NCBI GenBank assembly: GCA_964019165.1
Contig: OZ025268.1
Location: 15,679,852-15,743,851, forward strand
Direction: 5' to 3'
Length of the DNA: 64,000 nucleotides
DNA from: Mastigias papua
Lineage: Eukaryota > Cnidaria > Scyphozoa > Rhizostomeae > Mastigiidae
Under the pieces are notes generated by a model that made no database searches, had not been told where the DNA came from, and saw nothing but the letters and a program-made list of their open reading frames with translations. This document shows, piece after piece, positions 1-12,450 of the stretch. The number at the start of each line of letters is the position of its first letter. Position 1 is the stretch's first letter. A program made the position numbers and the translations under genes.

Positions 1-366
1 CCAGCCGCGTTTTACCTTTGTATGACTGTAATACCGACCGTACCCTCACTGTTAAGAATATGTCTACATACTGAGAAAGACGCAGACTCTCATTGTTAAA
101 AAATTGCTATGAACCTTAGAACTGCTATGTGGATGTTACTGAAAAACGAAAATATAGAAAGTCAAAAGATCAATGTGCGAAATTTGCTCTTTTGCTGAAA
201 TTGCTTGTTGGCCTTTTACCTTTAGTTCTAGTTTCATTTCGTTTCATTTCATTTCATATATTTAACTAAAGGGGGGGATAGCCCGTCAGCACAAGTGCTG
301 GTTCTCAAGGTGCCCTCCAATGAAATTAAGTTATCCTTTTATACCAATCATTTTTGTACTTTTAAG
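1..366. other. Presumed intron or upstream part of TTC21B-like gene
   Basis: No exon or recognisable repeat was found here. The next recognised coding exon starts at 367 after a TTTTAAG acceptor, so this stretch is probably intronic sequence of the gene entering from the left. A short direct run of TTTCA/TTTCG units is visible at about 232-258. Confidence 0.4.
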
Positions 367-400
367 GTGCGGAAACATTTGAAGGCATGGAAAACAGCAG
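367..400 (+). CDS. TTC21B: TTC21B-like exon
   Basis: A 34-nt exon reading (x)[10 protein letters not shown](S). It begins after TTTTAAG and ends before GTAAAT. It is phase-compatible with the exon at 633 and matches the acidic linker that precedes RTAEKLLK in the family. It is very short, so support comes mainly from order and phase. Confidence 0.7.
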
Positions 401-3400
401 GTAAATTAACGTTACAGCAATTATTTTATTTTGATTGTCCCACCCAGTCATTTATTTTGCCATATTTGCACTGACGTTTAGCACTGCAGTACATTTTTCT
501 ATCAATTTATGTTTTATGATAGAGTTCAAACATTCTATTTTAATAATTTTCTTTGAATGTATCAAATTGGATTTGACATCTTTTGCGATAATACTCCACG
601 AGTTTACTATGTATCTATTTCTGTTCTGTTAGTTCTGCTGCTGAGAAGCAAAATTCAGAAGAAATGGCGTTAAGGACGGCTGAAAAGCTTCTAAAAGTAT
701 GCCAGTGTTGTTCTTTCCCCTTTTCATGTTGCATTCATTATTATATTTATGTTCACTTTTTCTATGATCATTTTTTGTCATTTTCTATAAACTTACTTGA
801 ATGGAGCCATAATGTTCATACGATAGTAATATTTTCATTCTTACTGCAGAAGTTGGCAATAATGACCATTTTTACAAATCTTGTTGTGGTACGTGATGCA
901 GGGCCGCTTTTACAACTGAGCCAACTGGGTCCGGACACGGGGGTCCTACTATCTTTAAAATTAGGGAGCCTCAAATAAAACTATGATAGTCTTATGAAGT
1001 ACTGTTGAGCTCCGTCTTTGTTTAAATTAACGTCTGCAGAGTTTGCAATGTCAGCAGACAATGTAATGGTTTCAGTTTTGATAACAATACTGGAAATGGT
1101 GCTAACAGGGTGCAAGTAGCAACCATGTGACAGAATACTTTGGATATACGCATCTCCGGAGCACAATCAGTTGGGCCCAGGGCCTCAGTAGACTTAAATG
1201 CGATTCTGGCTCGATAAGCTTGTTTCTATTCATTGTTTTTTTGATCCTGCGATGCACAAAAAAAACTAAGGATCCATAGCACATTTTGGTGTTCATTTTG
1301 TTGAATGCAGACATTGAAATGTCATTCAACCCGATGTTTGTCCAATTTTGTTTAGTTTTCAACATTTTGTGAATTATGATCTACATTAGGTGAGCAAAAG
1401 TGTTGCACAGGTTGACTGTATTCATCACGGCGGACTTGGTTTAGCATAGTTTGAAATTCAAGTTTAAAAAACATCCTATCTTACCTTGGTACGTTGCTTG
1501 TTAATGAAGTAACAACTTTTCACAGCAGAAATCAATCGACTTTCAAACAGCTGAATACAAACAGTCCCGTGTTGTAATAAGGCTGTGATATAATGAATTG
1601 TGAGATAGCATTTTGTGTTGAGACTTGTTTGGGACTATGGAGAATCGACCAATAAAGTTAGTAGATGAAACTCTGAGATATACTTCTCTATTTCTTAAAC
1701 AAGAGTTAATCGGTCTCTTCCTTGGTTGTTGGTGAACCATGAGATTACTCATTCGGTTACATATCACGAACAGTCTCAAATTTTCGAAAGCGTTTATGTA
1801 GAGACTATTTTGTGAGAAACACAACTATGACATAATTTGGCATATATTTTCGTTTTTTTAGTTCGATATGGAGGTTTATCGTCATAATTATAGATAGCTG
1901 GCCTTCCATATTCTTGGCCAATTTGATCATTAGCTTCAAACGCAGCTTATTTATAACAAGTATAATTTATATAAATGCATTAGTCTTCTATCTATTAGAT
2001 TCTACCATATGACCTACATCATTATGTCTAGTGCACATCCGAAACATAACAGTCACTGAATTAGTGTAACTAAGCTGAAAGTGTTGTGTTATTGGCTTCT
2101 TATTCTATCCTACTTCAAATACTAAGCATTCTACAACCCCTTCCCAGCCGCAAATAACATTCTTGTGAAAAAGAAACCTCTTTGTTTTGGTCCATCTTCC
2201 TGTGACCTAGTACCCAAACCCAATACAGACTGCAACCATCATAAGTCAAAGAGACAAACCATTTCTTTGTGTTTTGTAAGGCTTAATGCAGTAATTTTGA
2301 AAAGTAGGCCTTTCAAAGGTAGCCAATGAATTGTTTGTTAGAAGCGAAGCTGATTATTCCATATTACAAGCTTGAGCTTCAAATCTTGGAAACCTTGCAT
2401 ACTAGCCCCTCCTTTGTGCTGATTAATGTTTTTTGAGCAACCATCTCTTGGTTTGCAACGGGTATATACCTAGTTTACTTATGCTGTTAAACGAAATTAA
2501 ATTTATAAGTACGGCCAAGAGACATTAAATGATTATTTAGTAATGATTTTTAAATCATTAATTCAGGAAATCAAACCAAGATCTAATCCACTGAGGCACA
2601 AAATCCTTTCTAATTATGCCTTATTGGCAGAGAAGAACAAAAGCAAAACCGAAAAGGCGCTGTCATCATTCATGGAGCTTGCAAGCAGTGAGGTAATATT
2701 GTGATCTTCACCATATTATATATATATAATATATATGTATTAATAATATATATTTTATCTATTCATTTATCTATTTTTTTATATGTATAGCCATGGCAAG
2801 TAGTTCAAACCTTTTGACTTTTCATGTATGATTCACAGTGTTGTTCAGAACCATTATCTTACGCGCGGAGTATTCATTTGAAAATACTATTTATTTTTGA
2901 ACAGAAAGATTATGTCCCAGCTTTGTTAGGAATGGCAACTGCATATACAATGCTAAAACAAACCCCCCGAGCTAGAAATCAATTGAAGAGAGTTACGAAA
3001 ATCCCTTGGAATTCAGAGGTGAGTTCTTTTCACATGAAATATGCAGTGTTATTCTAGGACTCTATTGAATTCAAAGTATCCTTTAAGCTTGTGTTGTTAT
3101 ATGGAAAGTAGACCATCTGTGATGTAACAGATGATAATTTGTGAAATAATAGTGCACAAAAAATTAAATAAGAATAGATAAATTCCTAGAAAAAATTTAA
3201 AATTGAAACTCAGCTCATTCAGAGTTTGTTGCGAAATAGAAATGGCATTCTGTTAAAAGTATATACCTATTACTTTTTTCCCCGTTTACCTGCAAACTTT
3301 GGGGTGTAGATTTTATCTGAAGTTGGCGGTTCACCATATACTGCTTCATTTCCTTAGTTTAAATAGGCCTATGCTGTTTTTGCTTAAACTTTTCTATGTA

Positions 3401-6400
3401 CTTTATGATGGCATTCTTCATTTAGCAAAATATGCTTTGTATTTTCTTCCCTGTAACATTAACTTTGAAGATGAGGCAGTACCCAATGCTTTGTAGCATT
3501 TACAATATTTAGTTCATGTTTGCCTTTATCAATTCGTTTTGTTGAAGGATGCGAACGAATTCGAGAAAAGTTGGCTACTTCTTGCAGATATATACATTCA
3601 GGTAGCAATGTTTAGTTATACAATTGGAAAGCATTCGATAGAATATTCTGTGACCTATTTGCGCCATTTCTGATAGATACGATTTGCGCATGACAAGTCT
3701 AGCAGGATCCTTTGACTTTTTCCGTCTCTCTCGGAATCCCCAAGCTCCTTGAAGCATACTGAGTCTCATCTGAGGTCGATTCATGTCACTACAGACGGTG
3801 TCACTTCTGTTCATAAAGTGAGAAAGGTGATAATTTGTTGCTCCTGATGAGTTTTCAAATTCCTCTTGAATTGGAATGAAAAATGATATCTGGAAAAAGT
3901 CTGCATCTTTAAGCGGAAAGAACTTTAAATCAATTCTACTATAAAACTCTGTTTGAGTTATCTCGAGCATGATAGAGAACCATTCCAGAGGAGATGACAG
4001 AATGAGAGATTATGAAAGTAAAGAGCTGGATCATTGCAAGGAATGGTGCAAATTTCATTTGTGAAATTGATATCTCTCTATTTAAGTAGCTATGATTACG
4101 TCGCGTCTGAATTGGTTAACTGAAATCCTATGCATGAGAATTTCTGACTGAAAAAGGTTTGCGACTGTAATTTAATCCTTCCTTAGATCTGTGAGAAACT
4201 CCCTATCTGTATTGGGTGCAAGAAATTGAAGGCCATCTATCCATAACCTTTTAATTTTAAACAGCCTTGTCATACTTCCATAGTACTCTTGTAGGATTTG
4301 TCTTAAATGTGCTAATTTTACTCGTAAGATAATTAATATTTTTATATTGTGAAATTTGGAATTTTATTGTATCTTTCTTATTTTCTGGTCAATTTTCTGA
4401 ATGTATAAGTACTCCCTTGGATGTCACATTTGACAAACTTAAGTCCATGCTATTGCCATCTTTTTTTAGTTTTTAAACTATTCATTGATCAACTATGTAT
4501 ATACTATACCTTTCAGAGTGGTAAATTCGATATGGCACAGGAATTATTGAAAAAATGTCTTCAATATAACAAGGTAGTCATTGGTTCTAAATATGTACGT
4601 TGATGACTTCGCCGGTTATGAATTTTCAAGTCTGAAGTTACATCACGGCTTGTTTGTATTTTAATCTTCTTGTTGAGCTGCTATTGTTTGTATTACTTGT
4701 TGCTTTAGATTAAGAACAAAAAGCTCTTTTGACGATATATCTTGAAGGCAGCGAGGCTGTAATTTTTTATTTTGGAATATAATTGAAAGAAATTCATTTG
4801 TTTTAAAGCATTCACTGTTTTTCTTTAATTTTTGGTCCAAGAGATATAGTAGAATCAGAAATTTAATGTGGAAAAATAGTATCACGAGGAAAGAGTCAAT
4901 GCATGTTTTTCGTCATGCAATTTTAACCAGAGGGAAAAGAAAACAGCTAACAATATTTGTCGCCTGATTTTCTTCCCTGATAAATCTTCGAGCATGCAGC
5001 GAACGATCGGGCAGCTGGGACAATCTGTTTTGTTTTATTTCAAACTTGCTGATCTTCTGGTCTTTCATGATTAATGAAATCCGTACTTTTTAGTCGTGCA
5101 GTAAAGCTTGGGAGTATATGGGATTTATTATGGAAAAGGAGCAGTCTTACAGGGATGCAGCTTACTACTATGAGAATGCATGGAATAACACTAATGAATC
5201 AAATCCAGCAATCGGTGGGCTTTTACAGAATTTCTTAGATACCGTAGATCTTCGAGTTAACCCCCTGGGGGCGTATTTATTTTGATACTTTTAGACTGGG
5301 GCTTATTCAGAGGGAGGACTTAAGGGAGGATTTAATCAAGGCGAGGGTGTACTCGATGAGATGAGGGACTAGTAGAGTTATCTTACATATATCATATAAT
5401 ATACTCGCTTTCAGAATTCCTTTTCTCCATAGCATTGATTGAACAATCAAAACATGTTATTTGTAATTTTCATTGGTGGGGCTTATTCTAAGTGGCGTAT
5501 TAAACAGTTGAAGTTCAAGAATGGGGTGTATTTGAGGGGTGACGTTTTCGAAGGGGGACGGAATCTGAAGATTTACGGTGTTAGATGTTGCATTCCTTAT
5601 AAATTTGTGCGTTGCCTCTTTAGGCGATACACAAAGTCAAGTAGAGCTTGTTCCTTGAAACTAGCGTTTCACTATTCACACATCATTTTCTATTGCAATA
5701 GTGTACTGATGCCGTAATTGTATTGTCGTTTGTTCTCTTTTTATTTTTTTTGCAATTCAGAGGCTTGTATTGCAAGCCAAATATACTTTATCCTCGGCTG
5801 GCCTGGAATCTCTATGACTTGTAACTGACATAACTGAATTCTTCACTATGATTTGAACTTTTACTTATGTGTTTGGATAAAACTTATTTGCACCTAATCA
5901 CAACTATTTGCTATTTATTATTCATTGGCTCTATTCATTTTATGATATTCAATAAAGCCATATTCAACTTTAATATTTCTATATTAGATTGTTCACATGA
6001 TTTTATATTCCTAACAGGCTATAAACTTGGATTTAATTACCTGAAAGCAAAGCGGTTCGTTGATGCTATAGATGTCTGTCACAAGGTTTGTTCCTTTTTC
6101 TTAATTATTGTAACACCTTGGAAATATGCTCAGCATCATATTTTTCAGTAGACGTCTTCGATGTTTATAGTAATTAAGGGTACCCTTCGACACCTATGTC
6201 TCACCTACTGCCTTTCCAGCATCATATCTCTATCATCTTCTTAGCCTCCAACAATTTATTTCCATTCTTGGGTCCGCTCAATGTTTCCTTTGACCATCTC
6301 CCTTTTCTCACTTTATCTGAGAGCATTTCATTACATCAGTTTTATTGTCTTAGACTTTATGCTTAGTATATTTCCGTGTTTGACTTGATGTTAAACTTTC

Positions 6401-6657
6401 GACGTACTTACACACTGTTTGTTTCTATTTTTGCTATTTAATACTCTTTACTTCATTGAAGCCTGAATACAATACAATCTCCGGCTCTTCATTCTCAGTA
6501 TTTTCGAGTATTTCTTATCTATATTCTGATTAATCCAGTAATCTTACACTAAATACTTATTGTGCTTGGTGTTTTTCAGGTCTTAGATAAACATCCAAAC
6601 TACCCAAAGATACGGAAGGACATTCTTGATAAAGCCCGCCATGGTATTAGAGCTTGA
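367..6657 (+). CDS. TTC21B: TTC21B/IFT139-like, 3' part (9 coding exons)
   Basis: The nine exons are 367-400, 633-696, 2567-2692, 2905-3018, 3548-3601, 4517-4573, 5094-5214, 6018-6085 and 6580-6657 (stop TGA). Every junction has GT-AG ends and matching phase. The joined exons give about 237 C-terminal residues. Landmarks read directly are [78 protein letters not shown] and [13 protein letters not shown], the well-conserved tail of TTC21B. The family protein is about 1,300 residues, so most of the gene lies to the left of the window. It is a TPR-repeat subunit of the IFT-A complex acting in retrograde transport in cilia. The sequence supports the family; ciliary function is inferred from homology. 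TTC21A is a close paralogue in vertebrates and cannot be fully excluded. Confidence 0.93.
633..696 (+). CDS. TTC21B: TTC21B-like exon
   Basis: Reads [21 protein letters not shown], ending before a GTATGC donor. The RTAEKLLK helix is a family landmark just upstream of the last TPR block. Confidence 0.85.
697..2566 (+). other. TTC21B-like intron (1.87 kb)
   Basis: The largest intron of this gene in the window. I see no coding exon and no clear transposon terminus in it. Short open frames at 981-1365 and 1543-1824 (minus) show no recognisable motif. Confidence 0.7.
2567..2692 (+). CDS. TTC21B: TTC21B-like exon
   Basis: 42 codons in phase 0, from [20 protein letters not shown] through [16 protein letters not shown]. 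It follows ATTCAG and precedes GTAATA. It is the TPR helix pair preceding the [10 protein letters not shown] block. Confidence 0.93.
2905..3018 (+). CDS. TTC21B: TTC21B-like exon
   Basis: 38 codons in phase 0, starting [20 protein letters not shown]. This is the most conserved block of the family's C-terminus and the strongest single piece of evidence for the assignment. It is bounded by ACAG and GTGAGT. Confidence 0.96.
3548..3601 (+). CDS. TTC21B: TTC21B-like exon
   Basis: 18 codons, [18 protein letters not shown], in phase 0 between TTGAAG and GTAGCA. The intron after it (3602-4516) has no recognisable content. Confidence 0.93.
4517..4573 (+). CDS. TTC21B: TTC21B-like exon
   Basis: 19 codons, [19 protein letters not shown], a TPR helix. 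It lies between TTTCAG and GTAGTC. The intron 4574-5093 shows no recognisable content. Confidence 0.93.
5094..5214 (+). CDS. TTC21B: TTC21B-like exon
   Basis: 121 nt reading [20 protein letters not shown] followed by [10 protein letters not shown] and ending NPAI plus one base. It lies between TTTTTAG and GTGGGC. Confidence 0.95.
5215..6017 (+). other. TTC21B-like intron with a MITE fragment
   Basis: About 5232-5345 contains a degenerate copy of the element whose ends read roughly CTCGAATTAGCCCCCTGGGG, also seen at 45162-45254 and 55898-56217. The rest of the intron has no recognisable content. Confidence 0.45.
6018..6085 (+). CDS. TTC21B: TTC21B-like exon
   Basis: 68 nt completing a split Gly codon and reading [20 protein letters not shown] then HK. 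It lies between AACAG and GTTTGT. Confidence 0.95.
6580..6657 (+). CDS. TTC21B: TTC21B-like terminal exon
   Basis: 26 codons, [20 protein letters not shown] then HGIRA and TGA. It follows GTTTTTCAG. The family's proteins end at nearly the same place, so this is the true C-terminus. The intron 6086-6579 shows nothing recognisable. Confidence 0.95.
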   Translation, partial: VLDKHPNYPKIRKDILDKARHGIRA

Positions 6658-6824
6658 GAGCTTTGACATTGTAGTGCACCATTGTGTAGAACTTGACAAT
6701 TTACTGTAGATATCCGTTAGTATCAGATATTATGGTACAGGTAGCACAAAAACTACTCTGTACTTTGCTACATAGATTATCAATATAGTGCATATGTACA
6801 AGCATGTATATATGCCTACATACA

Positions 6825-6938
<114 letters not shown>

Positions 6939-7745
6939 TGTATGACTATATGCATATATGAATACGTACATTATCAGAAATATATATGTATATATGTACA
7001 TATATTATAATACTGTACATATAGGTAGAAGGCCGCTTTACTTTGTTCATCAGCAATCTCCTTATGTTCATTGAAATCTTGCTGAAATTTGATACTGACA
7101 GCAATTTCTTGCATTTGATAATAACTATCTGTTGATATGATGTAGGCCTTTCTCATGGTGTTTTTAATTTTACTTCTACTGGTTAAACAGAGTGTCAAAA
7201 CCACATTTTTTCTTTTTAAACACACCCTTTGTCGATTTGAGCCTAAGATCTGACAAATGTCTGATATTCCCTTACAATGTCTTCGATATTTTCCTCAATA
7301 TAGATTTCAGGGTGTCAACCGCAGTAATATGCTTTCGTCTATGTCAATACCGCGATATAATCCTCTTTTAGAGTGAAGCCTTGTAAAGTAGATTGAATGA
7401 TATTTCAAGTGCTAAACTGGACCGGGAGAAATTATGTGACAAAGGAAACATTATCGAAGATAGGATCAACTTTAGCACCTCCCATATTGTCTTGCTTTAT
7501 TTTTACGCAATGGTTCTCAGGACATCAACTTAATCAGTGATGTGGTCATGTAGCTTTCCAAAGAAATGAATTGGTTTCTTATAAGTTTTTAAGGGTGATT
7601 TCATTTGAACAGAGGTTTATGTTCCATAAGAAACTTGAGATCATGCTAAGAACAGAATGAAGCCGTCTTTACTTAGTGCTTATCTATTAACTGGGCTTAT
7701 AGTCTTTTGAAAAGATTACCTCAAATCAGCAGTATTTATCAATTA

Positions 7746-8094
7746 CACTTTTTTATAAGAAACCTAGCTCAAGGCCTAGTAGTAAAAAGTTGCTTAATTT
7801 CTGGGCACATTTTAGTTCTAAAAGTTTCTTACAAGTTTCTTAGTTTTCTGAAAAAAGTAGTAGTGAAAGCGAACACAGAACGTAAAAGCATTGTCTTGTA
7901 GTGCTTATAAGGCTTGTTGGCTTTTAAGCACGTAAAAAGATACTGTAGTGGGCACTTCCAAAACTGTGAAAGTGGGACAGAAATATCTAAAGTTTCTTAA
8001 CTCTTTCCTTTTAGTTCTAAAAGCTTCTTGAAGTTTAGACTGTCTACCAGTAGGTTTCTTGTAAACCGGTTCTTATAAAAAAAATATGAATTCG
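7746..8094. mobile_element. TA-flanked MITE, word TAAGAAAC (family A)
   Basis: Ends CACTTTTTTATAAGAAACC and, inverted, GGTTCTTATAAAAAAAA, with TA on both sides. The word GTTTCTTA or close variants recur inside near 7828, 7838 and 7990, and again next to the right terminus. There is no coding capacity. It belongs to a cohort sharing the TTTTTTATAAG terminus. Confidence 0.7.
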
Positions 8095-8381
8095 AGCATA
8101 TAAAAACAACTTGCAATACTGAATGTACGATTACATCCTCCTTTCTCCATTGAAATTGACAGGCAAAATTTGAAAAGTGGAGCCCCAGCCAACCCCTAGG
8201 TAATGCCATAAATGTTATTCAATAATCTGCTGGAATCTGAGGCATTTTTTCATTGGGGCTTACTTTTAAAGCCGACTTAGCTTCTTGATTTTGAAGCAAT
8301 TTAGCCATCTGACCAGTATTTTGTCACAATTTCCCATCGAGTAAAGGTTTGCAGTAGGCTACAAGAAGAGTTGGCTTAGGA

Positions 8382-8738
8382 CAGGGGTGGGCAAACTTTT
8401 GAGTGCAAGGGCCATATTCACAAACTCTAAGTCTTTCTAGGGCCGCATAGTACGTTGCCAAATATTTCTCAATACACAGAGCAGGATATAAGCAGCTATT
8501 GAAGTACTATTCTGTAATATTAAACAGTAGAAACTTGAACTGAAGCACATAAATTTGGAAAGCGAAGTCACGTGGTGACTAACTGTTATGAAAAGGACAA
8601 TGTCGATGAGAACATCATAAACGAAAAGGACAATGTCATAAACGAAGCTATTTTTACTTCCTAACAGTTTTTGGCGGGCCGCAAGAAAGCACTTGACGGG
8701 CCGCATGTGGCCCGCGGGCCGTAGTTTGCCCATCTCTG
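8382..8738. mobile_element. hAT-type MITE with perfect 8-bp TSD
   Basis: 357 bp, starting CAGGGGTGGGCAAACT and ending AGTTTGCCCATCTCTG, so the ends are inverted repeats. It is flanked on both sides by GCTTAGGA (8374-8381 and 8739-8746). CAGGGGTGGGCAAACT termini, a GGCCCGCGGGCC core and an 8-bp duplication are the signature of hAT non-autonomous elements. No transposase is present. Confidence 0.92.
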
Positions 8739-8839
8739 GCTTAGGAGGTACTTTAGTTATTCATTGACTGATGAATGTTAAACTGATATTCAGTTAGCAT
8801 CCTTGTAAAATGTAGTAATTTATAAGTTGGTGTAGAAGC

Positions 8840-9200
8840 AAGTACTATTGAAAAAATACCATCTGCAACGCGAATGTAACGTTTTTCTTTCCACACTCAT
8901 GAGAATATGAAACGTCGGGTGAATTCACTCGACAAGAGGAACACTGTGCCCGATTTGTCACATCGTTTGGCACATTAGCATACATCCAATACTGAGTGTC
9001 CACCCATTCGCTAAACCATGCGACCAATCGTACGCAGTATTTCTCTTATCACGTGAACTCATCCTTATTTGGCTATATGTTCACTTTTCATTTGTTATGG
9101 GACGTTTCATACTCCCATGAGTATCGGACGGACAAAAACGCTTTCGGTATGCAAAAAGAACGCTTCTGCCATTTCGTGCCATACTGAAATACTTTGAGTG
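8840..9200. mobile_element. Palindrome of two inverted Penelope-type 3' ends
   Basis: The left arm contains GAGAATATGAAACGTC and GAATTCACTCGACAAGAGG. The right arm is its diverged inverse and contains GACGTTTCATACTCCCATGA. About 40 bp near 8975-9010 separates the arms. The same arm sequence flanks the GIY-YIG part of the Penelope-like element at 57096-57957, which is the reason for the assignment. Confidence 0.65.
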
Positions 9201-9359
9201 CAAACGCAGTCAACAGATAAGACAATGCATTGTTCCTTATACTGCAATGTTCGATGATCGCTTTGTTTTTGAATTAATGGCCTGTTTCTCTAGTGTATTA
9301 GATTTTAAGATTCGAAGCAATTGCTCACTTGAGAAGTTATTACAACCAAAAATTGAATA

Positions 9360-9705
9360 CACATTTTGCTTTTGATAAGAAAAATGTTTATTAGAAAATG
9401 AGGCTCAAAAAGCTAAAATCTTAGGAAAATGTTAAGAAAATCGCGAGGCTCAAATTCCAAAAGTCACCTTTTTGATGTGCCAGACATCGATATTAGCTCA
9501 TTATTTGCAAGCTCCTCTACAAAGTTCGAAATTTTTTTCTCATAATTTTAGTCGACAAAGATCAAACTTTTTGTAAGAAATAAAGGTAACCTCTTTTAGC
9601 CAGTTTACTTCAATAAAAGTTAAGAAAATGGTAAGAAAATCTCAGCCTTAATTTTAGGAAAAGTTAAGAAAATTCTCAGATGAAAAAGTGGTTTTCTTAT
9701 AAAAA
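9360..9705. mobile_element. TA-flanked MITE, word TTAAGAAAA (family B)
   Basis: Left end CACATTTTGCTTTTGATAAG and right end TTTTCTTATAAAAA, with TA at both borders. TTAAGAAAAT or TAAGAAAAT occurs at about 9430, 9623, 9634 and 9665. The interior GAGGCTCAAAA block is shared with the copies at 46322-46953 and 60421-60745. Confidence 0.7.
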
Positions 9706-10983
9706 TACTTGAATTGTGAAATGAGGCTATGCTGCTATCGCTGTTTATCTAAAGTGAATATAATGGTGGATCTAGCATAACCTGCCCTATCCATCGTTCT
9801 TCTCAATCAGTTTGAAGTTCTTATGTGCTGTCTATTACTACACAGGCATTTTCCTACAGTGGGTTATAGGGGTGTCACATCCCGCATAGAAAAATTCTAT
9901 CGGCAAATATCCAATACTTGACAGTTCTGTCGGCAAATTGCTTTAATTTTCTTTATTCCAGTTTCAGTTTCAGTTTATTTATTTCAAATTCCACTACATA
10001 CAATTTATATTCCACGAGCCTAAGAAGGAGAACTGGGTGCTGCATCGTGGCACATAGCTCGTAAACTTTTTTATTTACTAAATCACACGATTTGCCGGCA
10101 GGTTTAGCACGTGATATGTATCAATTTAAGGAGGATATTGTTCAATCATGTGAACCTTCTAGGTGTGTCGGCTTATTGTAGGTCCTACACCCTAACCCCC
10201 ACCCCAAGAGAATTTCTAGGAATGGCTCTGTGTCTGAAGCATAGTATCTATGTCACCATTATCGATCTATCCCTTTTTCATGCTAATACATGACGTACTA
10301 TGTTCCCATTGAATCATATGCGCTAGATGTATAGAGGGAAACATCTTTCTCCTCGTGCTCCGATTTGAATTTTAGGCCACCCACCTTGTGTTGTGATCGC
10401 AAATGAACTTCTTGATGTACATTGGATAAGGGCATATGCTTCTGGTTTCTGGTAAGTATTACTTCGGGTTTCGACAAAATAATTTTGATTATATAAAGTA
10501 GTCCAGGGTTTCTGAATTTGAATACCTTGCATTTTCTTTTATCAGAGAGCATACCTTTTTATTGCCAGAACTAAGATACAAATGCCTCTTACTGCATATA
10601 TCTTGATGGTATGATCGAAGAGGGCCTACATACCTTTTTGGCAGCTTTATTATTTTACAAGATTTGAAATACACTAAAACCCCATACATTAAGAATCTAC
10701 AACCTGAAACGGCATATTTTTACATTAATTAGTCGGAACCTTTTAAGCTTGATATTCTAAAGAGGTCCTTATAAATGATTTCATTCTCTATCCACTGAGA
10801 ACTTAATCCAGTCTTTTTGTCATTCAACCTAATGATGCTCCAAAACCCTTACAAACAACTGTGATAGGCAAGGCCTGCAGAGACAAGATTGGTGTGAAAC
10901 TGGCTAGGCCACGAATGAATAGCTAAAAGTGAAGGATCAGAGACTCTATTTGGCTATAATATTTCAATGCTAAGCTATCCCTT

Positions 10984-11289
10984 TTGGGCATTTGTTTAGG
11001 ACCCTGTGTTAAGAACTTGCACCTTTTAAAACTAGCTTTTAAATATATATCAGGTCGAAATAAGCAGGAATACATAGACATATCACTGAAAGAAATCAGC
11101 AGACATCTGCGATCAAGCTCTGCACAACTAATTGCAACTTCAACCGATTCTAAAACTTTGAGGAACAATGCAGCCGATATTTTTAACAAGATTCCAATTG
11201 CAATAAGAAATTCAAAAACAATAGCCGAATTTCCATCAAAATCCAAAGAACATTTCTTTACTGAAGCAAAGAAGAGGCTGTTAGTTTGA
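10984..11289 (+). pseudogene. Non-LTR retrotransposon RT C-terminal fragment
   Basis: An open frame containing RHLRSSSAQLI, then FNKIPIAIRNSKTIAEFPSK and SKEHFFTEAKKRLLV followed by a stop. The order RSLRSSS, then W/FN-LP-IR-S, then F-K-LK-HL is the usual C-terminal tail of LINE ORF2 proteins downstream of the reverse transcriptase. No RT core precedes it, so it is a 5'-truncated copy. The family within LINEs cannot be decided. Confidence 0.65.
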
Positions 11290-12229
11290 GTCCTAAAAGA
11301 GAAGAACTTAACTTACAATTTTTACTTTTTTAAGTATTTTATATAACAAACTTTAAACATTTAAACCTACTTTTCAGATTAATGCAACATTGTTACCTGC
11401 TTTTTATCTTTCCTTAGAAATAAAATATCATATTAGAAATTTTAAACCTTGTAAAGTATCTTTGGCGACCAGATGAAGAGCCACTAAATCTCTCCTTGAG
11501 TGCTCTCGGAATACTTGGAACGTCTTCTGAGTCCTTTCCATCTATGCTCTCAGACTGAAACTTCGATGATACTATTAAACGTAAAATCCTGTTGAAAACA
11601 ATTAATATTGCAGTACGATGTACTTATTATATCTTTTGTAGACGAAATAAACCTTGGACTAACCCAAATTTACTGGACTGTTAGACTATGACTTTACTAC
11701 CTTAGTATTACAGTTATTATTGCTATTACTTCAATCTGAGGTTGATGATTTTTTTTTGTTATATTAAAAACTTAAGCTGCAGACTTGCCAATTATGCACT
11801 GCCTTAATATAGTGAGGTGTATGATTGTATACTTAGATTGCATTAATATCATGAGGTTTGAAAAAAATTATTACAAGCTCTGTTTCAACAAATAAAAACA
11901 CAAACAGGCCCATTTCAAAATTTTATGTTCTTATATACGGGTTTTTACTGTCTAGTAGTTTTCTTTCCAATGAATAATGGGTCACCAAATAGACATTAGT
12001 TCAGCTGTTAGATTTTTCTGTGTTCTTTAGAACAGAAGATTGCATATTCAAAGGCAGTTGTGACTTATTGATGATATACTGGGATACGTCTGTGGTCTGT
12101 GGTGATATGTTCTTCAAACACAACCCCAGATTATACGAAGAATGGAATTACTTTGGTTTTAACACGAATGTTCACAGATGACTTTCTGCCAACAGCATCA
12201 AGGGTTGAGAAAGGCTTGTTGAAATTTAT

Positions 12230-12450
12230 TTTTAGTTATCAAAAACATAAGACATTTACAAGTTTTGTTTACAAAGAAATTTTTCGCTCAGTAAGGAAAC
12301 TTCCTTAGTTTTTTCGTGATTTCAGTATAGAAACTTTCTTAAGACTTTCTTAGAGAGAATAGCTGGGCCAGCGTAAGAATGCAATGTTAGGCCGACAGAC
12401 AGGCATTAAACAAACATAGAACTCTAATAAATAGATTTCTTTATATTTTT
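12230..12450. repeat. Dispersed repeat shared with 27766-27960
   Basis: Contains AAACTTTCTTAAGACTTTCT, and near 12390 GCCGACAGACAGGCATTA. Matching blocks in the same order lie at 27836-27925, the second as ACCGACAGACAGGCACTA. This is probably another TTTTTATA(A)G-ended MITE family, with ends unclear here. Confidence 0.5.
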
